A stretch of DNA of 18,048 nt from the NCBI GenBank assembly GCA_015478675.1, contig JADMIH010000074.1, positions 1-18,048 on the forward strand, written 5' to 3'. Both the position numbers and the translations under genes were made by a program. Within the stretch, counting starts at the first letter, position 1, and each line of letters begins with the position of its first letter. Below are positions 13,604 through 18,048 of the stretch, one piece after another. The stretch is from Chloroflexota bacterium. GTDB lineage: Bacteria; Chloroflexota; Chloroflexia; QHBQ01; JADMIH01. The notes beneath the pieces are model-generated. The model saw only the letters and a program-made list of their open reading frames with translations. It did not search any database and was not told where the DNA came from.

Positions 13604-14812
13604 ATGACCAACCATCCAACCCCCGACTGGGATCCACGAGATATTTCCGTGCTAGGCGATCAGCGCCGTGTGTACGATGAGATGCGCGAGCGCTGCCCCG
13701 TTGCCTACAGCCACTTTCTGGACTGGTCGCTCTTCCGGCACCAGGACGTTGTGAACGTCCTGGCAGACCCTGAGACCTACAGTAGCGCCTCCAAGCGTCG
13801 CGCCATTCCCAATGGCATGGATCCTCCAGAGCACACTCACTACAACCGCGCGCTGGCGCCCTATTTCCAGCCTGAGCAGATGAAAGCGCTTGAGCCGGGC
13901 TGCCGGCGCATTGCCGTTGACCTGCTGGAAGAGATGCTTGCGTGCGGTGGCGATGAATTGGACTTCATCCCCGAATTCGCCCAACCATTCCCCATCAAAA
14001 CTCTCTGTCTGTTTCTCGGCTGGCCGCAGGAGACCTGGGAGAAGCTGCGCGGCTGGACGCACGGCAATCAGGAGGTGGCTTTTTCACAGAACAAGGAGGC
14101 GGGCGCGGCACTGGCACGCGAGTTCACAGGATATGTTATGGAGGCGCTTCGCGTGCGGCGAGAAGTCCGTGGGCATGCGAGCGGTGACCTGACGGACACC
14201 ACGCACACCACGCACACCACGCACACCACGCTTACTTCGGACGTCACCGCCAGCATCATGGGAATTACAGTTGGCGGCGTGGTGCTAAGCGACGAGGATA
14301 TCGTCAGCATCTTGCGCAACTGGACAGCGGGCCAGGGCACCGTGGCGGCATCGATCGGGATCCTCGTGTACTATCTCGCGAGGCACACGGACATGCAGGA
14401 GAGACTGCGTAGCGGACCTGCATTGCTGCCTGCCGCCATTGACGAGATTCTTCGCGCCGACGGCCCGCTGGTGGCCAACCGCCGGAGCACGACGCGAGCG
14501 GTGGAGATCGAAGGCCGCAAGATCGACGCCGGCGAGCATCTTTCGCTCAATTGGATCTCCGCGAACCGTGATGCACGCGCGTTTGACGATCCCGATGTAG
14601 TGCGCCTCGACCGTAACCCCGCAGACAACCTCCTGTTCGGGGCGGGCATTCACTATTGCCTGGGAGCTCCTCTGGCGCGCCTCGAGATGAAGGTCGCCAT
14701 GGAGGAGCTGCTGGCGCGCACGACCACGATCGAGTTGGGCGCTGCTGACCCGCCGAGGAGACACATCTATCCGAGCAACGGTTTCGGGGAGCTACCAGTC
14801 CGCCTCCGCTGA
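13604..14812 (+). CDS. Cytochrome P450
   Basis: A 402-residue soluble bacterial P450 (no membrane anchor), a haem-thiolate monooxygenase that needs a ferredoxin/reductase partner; none is seen in the window. Motifs in order: the I-helix WTAGQGTVAAS (about 240-250, with the AGxGT oxygen-activation motif), EILR as ExxR (Glu281, Arg284), DPPEHTHYNR early in the chain, and the haem loop FGAGIHYCLGAPLARLE with Cys352 as the axial ligand. The start has AAAAGGAGCG six to eight bases upstream. Between the F/G and I-helix regions, residues about 197-211 (TDTTHTTHTTHTTL) are an in-frame insert made by a 9-bp DNA repeat; that loop tolerates change in P450s. The substrate cannot be read from sequence. 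Confidence 0.95.
   Translation: MTNHPTPDWDPRDISVLGDQRRVYDEMRERCPVAYSHFLDWSLFRHQDVVNVLADPETYSSASKRRAIPNGMDPPEHTHYNRALAPYFQPEQMKALEPGCRRIAVDLLEEMLACGGDELDFIPEFAQPFPIKTLCLFLGWPQETWEKLRGWTHGNQEVAFSQNKEAGAALAREFTGYVMEALRVRREVRGHASGDLTDTTHTTHTTHTTLTSDVTASIMGITVGGVVLSDEDIVSILRNWTAGQGTVAASIGILVYYLARHTDMQERLRSGPALLPAAIDEILRADGPLVANRRSTTRAVEIEGRKIDAGEHLSLNWISANRDARAFDDPDVVRLDRNPADNLLFGAGIHYCLGAPLARLEMKVAMEELLARTTTIELGAADPPRRHIYPSNGFGELPVRLR
14196..14231 (+). repeat. ACACCACGC x4 tandem repeat (9-bp unit)
   Basis: Four exact copies in the P450 gene, encoding TTHTTHTTHTT in frame in a surface loop before the I-helix. Confidence 0.95.
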
Positions 14813-14992
14813 CCATTTGGCAGGCTGCGCAGGGAGAGTGGCACAAGAATAGAATAGGGTCATATCGCACATGCCGCTCTCATTTGCGCACCGGGCATGC
14901 AGCGGGGCGAGCGACCACGCAGTATATTGTGTGGGTGACGGTCGACAGGTGAACAAGGTGGACAGCCTTGACGTTGGATGGAGATAATGTAA

Positions 14993-16465
14993 ATGAACGA
15001 TGCACAGTACGGCTTTCCGGCCTGGATCCGGGTGACCCACTGGATAAACTTCTTGCTGATGGGCTTCGTTATCAGGGCGGGCATACAGATCCTGGCAGCT
15101 TATCCGCGTCTCTATTGGAATGACCATTGCATCCCCGGCACCGAGTGGATCAAATTCACGCGCAGAGTTATCAATCCAGAGTTGCCCTGGATAGCCAGAG
15201 AGCAAGAAGAGGATTGGTCGCCGTTGATTGCACAGCCGGGGAACAGCCTGGGGTTGGGCCGCCAGTGGCACTTTGCCGCGATAGGCTTCTGGGTGCTCAA
15301 CGGACTCATCTACGTGGTTCTGCTCTTCGCGTCCGGCGGATGGACCCGCCTGATACCAACTTCTTGGTCCGTCGTCCCGGAGGCGTGGAATACGTTCACC
15401 GATTATGTGACATTCCGTCTACCGCCTGCTGGATCGTACAATCCCTTTGACCCGATGCAGCAGCTTGCCTACGCGGCTGTGATATTTGTGCTGGCTCCGC
15501 TCCTGATTCTCACCGGAGCGGCACAGTCTCCAGCAATTGAGGCTCAGTTTCCATGGTACGCCCGGCTCTTCGGTGGGCGTCAAACCGCTCGTAGCCTGCA
15601 TTTCATCGGGCTGGTGGCCTTCCTTGGATTCATCGTCATACACGTAACACTGGTCGTTGTTACCGGGTTCGGCGAAAACATGGGCAACATAGTGCTCGGC
15701 CAGCACGACCACGATCAGGGCCTGGCTATCGCCATTGGCCTGGGGATCATTGCGCTGAGTATCTTTATCTGGGCGCTTACTACCTGGTATTCTCGGCACT
15801 CGCCTCGGTCCATGCAGCATATCCTTGGCGCCATAATACGGCCGGGGCAGCGTCTGTTATCTTTCCGGCTGCGTTCTCGCCAGACGTATAACCCCGATGA
15901 AATCTCCCCGACCATGATCTTGAACGGCTATCCGCCTGACACAGAGGAGTACAAGCAGCTGGTCAAGGGCGATTTCAAGGACTGGGCTCTTGAGATAAGA
16001 GGCCTGGTGGATAATCCTATGAGCTTTACTTTGGCAGACTTGCAAGCGTTGCCAAAGCAGACCCAGATTACCAAGCACCATTGCATCCAGGGTTGGACAG
16101 CCGTCGCGCAGTGGGGAGGAGTGCCCCTCAGCGTGATCCTGAATCGCTGTCACCCCAGGGCCGGGGCGCGCTACATGATGTTCGTGTCGATCGGGTTGGA
16201 TGCAAAGGGCCGCCCATTCCACGAGTCGCTTCCGATCGAGATGGCCAGGCTCCCACAGACCATACTGGCGTACGAGATGAATTACGAGCCGCTAACGGTA
16301 CCACACGGCGCGCCGCTTCGTCTGCGAGCGGAGACGCAGCTCGGATTCAAAATGGTCAAGTGGCTGCAATACATAGATTTTGTGGCGAGCTATAGCCAGT
16401 ACGGCAATGGAGAAGGCGGGTCACGAGAAGACATCCAGAACTTCGAGCCTGTGGTCAGCGTTTGA
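14993..16465 (+). CDS. Cytochrome b561-like / molybdopterin oxidoreductase fusion
   Basis: A 490-residue membrane protein. Residues 1-270 resemble the b-type cytochrome subunit of formate dehydrogenase-like enzymes: five hydrophobic helices near 9-32, 93-114, 156-178, 201-225 and 243-266, with candidate haem ligands His16, His93, His203 and His217. Residues about 325-470 are an oxidoreductase molybdopterin-binding domain like sulfite oxidase and MsrP: DWALEIRGLVDNP, then HHCIQGWTAVAQWGGVPLS with Cys364 as likely Mo ligand, and VPHGAPLRLRAETQLGFKMVKWL. In MsrPQ the haem membrane part and the Mo enzyme are separate proteins; here they are one chain. The Arg-rich linker after the fifth helix (268-297) hints that the Mo domain is cytoplasmic, while an odd helix count is equivocal. 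GGAG lies about ten bases before the ATG. Confidence 0.88.
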   Translation: MNDAQYGFPAWIRVTHWINFLLMGFVIRAGIQILAAYPRLYWNDHCIPGTEWIKFTRRVINPELPWIAREQEEDWSPLIAQPGNSLGLGRQWHFAAIGFWVLNGLIYVVLLFASGGWTRLIPTSWSVVPEAWNTFTDYVTFRLPPAGSYNPFDPMQQLAYAAVIFVLAPLLILTGAAQSPAIEAQFPWYARLFGGRQTARSLHFIGLVAFLGFIVIHVTLVVVTGFGENMGNIVLGQHDHDQGLAIAIGLGIIALSIFIWALTTWYSRHSPRSMQHILGAIIRPGQRLLSFRLRSRQTYNPDEISPTMILNGYPPDTEEYKQLVKGDFKDWALEIRGLVDNPMSFTLADLQALPKQTQITKHHCIQGWTAVAQWGGVPLSVILNRCHPRAGARYMMFVSIGLDAKGRPFHESLPIEMARLPQTILAYEMNYEPLTVPHGAPLRLRAETQLGFKMVKWLQYIDFVASYSQYGNGEGGSREDIQNFEPVVSV

Positions 16466-16630
16466 GACTCCGCTTCGCCGTGTCGTTACAGAGGCGCGAC
16501 CTGCACAGGCTTCAATTCTGCATGAGATTAGCGGACAAATGATTGGTGCGCCAAGTAAGTGCCTGACCTCTGCGACTTCCTCCCCAGTCGAGTAGAGGCT
16601 GGTTTGTGAGTGTTCAGTCGGTGGGAATAG

Positions 16631-16764
16631 TGACCTGCCCCCTAAAAACTCCTCCAGAATTTAAGTTAGAATCCCGAAGAGGGACTAGCTGGCGGAGTTT
16701 CCGGGGGCAGTTCATCGACAGGATTTCTCTCACTGCTGTTGGATGAAATAACGGGGGCAGGTCA
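16631..16764. mobile_element. Insertion-sequence terminal-repeat relic (MITE-like)
   Basis: TGACCTGCCCCC at 16631-16642 and GGGGGCAGGTCA at 16753-16764 are a perfect 12-bp inverted pair. An inner right end at 16689-16714 pairs with 16631-16657 as roughly 26-bp inverted repeats (about 22 matches, one gap). TG...CA ends with a CTGCCCCC core resemble IS3-family ends. There is no transposase. AG abuts both outer ends, a possible 2-bp target duplication. Confidence 0.55.
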
Positions 16765-16784
16765 AGTCTTCCTCCCTGGCACGC

Positions 16785-16833
16785 GCAAATCCACCCACGA
16801 TAATTACCGTTATCGTGGGTTGGTGTGCAAATC
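16785..16833. other. Perfect hairpin flanked by GCAAATC direct repeats, possible recombinase site
   Basis: ACCCACGATAA (16793-16803), loop TTACCG, TTATCGTGGGT (16810-16820) form an 11-bp inverted repeat. GCAAATC occurs at 16785-16791 and again at 16827-16833, framing it. It lies 37 bp before the recombinase ATG, so it may be the recombinase's binding/attachment site or a control hairpin. Confidence 0.45.
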
Positions 16834-16869
16834 TCGGCAATACCTACTATCCAGAGCTAGAATATTCGC

Positions 16870-18048
16870 ATGAACAGCTTACCTATTAGATACATAACAG
16901 GCCCTGAGGACAGCGTTCCAGAGAAAGGTGCCGCCAGTAAGCACTCGCGACAGGAGATAGGCCAGACGATGGAAGAAGTTATCCAGAAGCCGGCGCCCGA
17001 AGTGATGCCGCGATTGGAACTAGCATCCCGCGAGAGTGCTGCGGAGGTTGTTGAGAACGAGCCACCCGGCATTCTTGCCGGGATCGTAGAGCTTGCACCC
17101 GGCACAATGATCCTTGAAGATAAGTCCACGGCCTCTGTAGTGGCTGCGGCGGTCGATACATTGATCGCGGGAGTACTCTCTGAGCACAGCCGCCGTGCCT
17201 ACACGGGCGATATTCGTCACTTCCTCTCTTTCTTAGCCGAGCGAGAACTCGCACTAGCTGATATCAACAAGAACGTGCTGGTAAGCTATCGTGCTTTTCT
17301 GGCGAGAGGGTATGCCCCCTCAACCGTCAACAGACGGCTCACCGTGGCACGCAGGTTGGTCACTGAAGCCTGGGAGTTGGGTCTTCTCAAAGCCCAGGGC
17401 CGTAATCCTGCGGATGGTCGCTCGGTAGCGGGTCTGCGGGACGCGGGCGATCGTGGCCAACCCGCGCTCACCCTCAAACAGGCTCGAGTACTCTTGCAAA
17501 AAGCCAGGCAAGTGGGCGACTTGCCCTCTCTTCGGGACACCGCTATTCTACATATATTAATAGGTACGGGACTGCGGCGCTCTGAGCTTGCCGCTGCACG
17601 GCTGGCAAACATCCAGGTGCAGGGAGGTTACAACGTCCTCGTGGTCCTTGGCAAAGGCAATAAGCGCCGCGTAGTTAAGCTGACGGCGGAGGTTGCAGAC
17701 GATCTGTATGCGTGGCTGTTGGCTGTAGGGAGAGGCCGGGCGGCGGCGGACGGACACCTGGTAGCGACAGACCCCTCTCTACCCCTCTTCTCGCCGGTGA
17801 AGCGTGTGGGACGGGGCAAAGAAGCGCACTGGGAGGTTACCGGCAAGCCGCTATCCGCCTGGGGCGTGTGGGACATCGTTACGCGCAGGATAGCCGATGC
17901 GGGACTGGAGGTGGACACTTCGCCCCACGGGCTGAGGGCTACCTTCATTACGTTAGCGCTTGAAGGTGGGGCTTCGATGTCTAAGGTGCAGGACGCTGCG
18001 GGCCACAAAGACCCGCGTACTACTGACCGCTATCGCCGTCGTAAGGCA
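16870..18048 (+). CDS. Tyrosine recombinase/integrase, 3' end cut by window
   Basis: The frame opens at the ATG at 16870 (a TAG lies 12 bases upstream) and is still open at the window's last base, giving 393 residues. It is a tyrosine recombinase that cuts and rejoins DNA through a 3'-phosphotyrosine. A 90-residue Glu/Pro-rich N-terminus precedes a SAM-like core-binding domain (EHSRRAYTGDIRHFLSFLAE, about 105-175), then the catalytic domain: TGLRRSEL with Arg236, the Lys turn GKGNKRR, SPHGLRATF with His353 and Arg356, GHKDPRTTDRYRR with His379 and nucleophile Tyr388. All catalytic residues are present, so it is probably active. Only a few residues and the stop should lie beyond the edge. No strong Shine-Dalgarno is seen; the ATG at 16969 (AGGAG upstream) is an alternative start. 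The family's job here (element mobility or resolution) is unknown. Confidence 0.92.
   Translation, partial: MNSLPIRYITGPEDSVPEKGAASKHSRQEIGQTMEEVIQKPAPEVMPRLELASRESAAEVVENEPPGILAGIVELAPGTMILEDKSTASVVAAAVDTLIAGVLSEHSRRAYTGDIRHFLSFLAERELALADINKNVLVSYRAFLARGYAPSTVNRRLTVARRLVTEAWELGLLKAQGRNPADGRSVAGLRDAGDRGQPALTLKQARVLLQKARQVGDLPSLRDTAILHILIGTGLRRSELAAARLANIQVQGGYNVLVVLGKGNKRRVVKLTAEVADDLYAWLLAVGRGRAAADGHLVATDPSLPLFSPVKRVGRGKEAHWEVTGKPLSAWGVWDIVTRRIADAGLEVDTSPHGLRATFITLALEGGASMSKVQDAAGHKDPRTTDRYRRRKA

Larger units (their letters stand above)
16466..16869. other. 404-bp gap without a gene
   Basis: No credible coding frame is seen. The gap holds insertion-sequence-like inverted repeats (16631-16764) and a hairpin with flanking direct repeats (16785-16833) in front of the recombinase gene. 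Confidence 0.7.

Noticed and set aside
16380..16595. 71-codon frame running past the end of the b561-Mo fusion
   Set aside because: Mostly overlaps the fusion gene in another frame and has no family features.
16857..17254. Minus-strand frames opposite the recombinase N-terminus
   Set aside because: Antisense to a recombinase with all catalytic residues; no own evidence.

Overview
The window is GC-rich DNA from a bacterium with strong Shine-Dalgarno sites (GGAGG/AAAGGAG) and dense same-strand gene runs. The gene mix (YwiC-like protein, hemerythrin-DUF2249, paired NnrS-like proteins, DUF1858, DUF2231, MmgE/PrpD next to a ComA-like synthase, P450, cytochrome b-molybdopterin fusion) best fits an aerobic Chloroflexota such as a Ktedonobacteria-like lineage. 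That assignment is inferred from protein families only and no marker gene is present.

Layout. (1) 1-5795, plus strand: a transaldolase cut by the left edge, a DUF2231 membrane protein, an MmgE/PrpD family protein that overlaps a ComA-type (phosphosulfolactate synthase family) gene by 4 bp, an atypical NAD(P)-binding epimerase-like protein, a monothiol glutaredoxin-like protein and a DUF488 protein. (2) 5844-9981, minus strand: a compact six-gene run read as DUF1858 -> DUF59/MIP18 -> hemerythrin-DUF2249 -> NnrS-like 1 -> a 42-residue membrane peptide -> NnrS-like 2. A CRP/FNR-type operator, TGTGC-N6-GCACA, lies in front of it. A Crp/Fnr-family regulator (minus) and a divergent YwiC-like membrane protein (plus) follow. 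The families suggest a nitric oxide / nitrite stress or low-oxygen module acting on iron and Fe-S centres; that role is inferred. (3) 11812-12420: a gene-poor stretch with a 9-bp tandem repeat. (4) 12421-16465, plus strand: a redoxin-fold protein without the usual peroxidatic Cys, an orphan protein, a cytochrome P450 and a cytochrome b561-like/molybdopterin oxidoreductase fusion. (5) 16466-18048: a gene-free stretch with insertion-sequence-like terminal repeats and a hairpin flanked by direct repeats, then a tyrosine recombinase that runs off the right edge.

The most unusual feature is the recurrence of short tandem repeats that all have a 9-bp period but different sequences. They occur in the transaldolase tail (ACGGTAGAG x4), the P450 (ACACCACGC x4), the orphan gene (GGAGGCACG x3), the 11.8-12.4 kb intergenic region (GGTAGCAGA x3.6) and, more degenerate, NnrS-like 2 and the N-terminus of the MmgE/PrpD protein. 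In genes they add tripeptide repeats without breaking frame. This looks like a genome-wide mutational habit with a 9-bp step.
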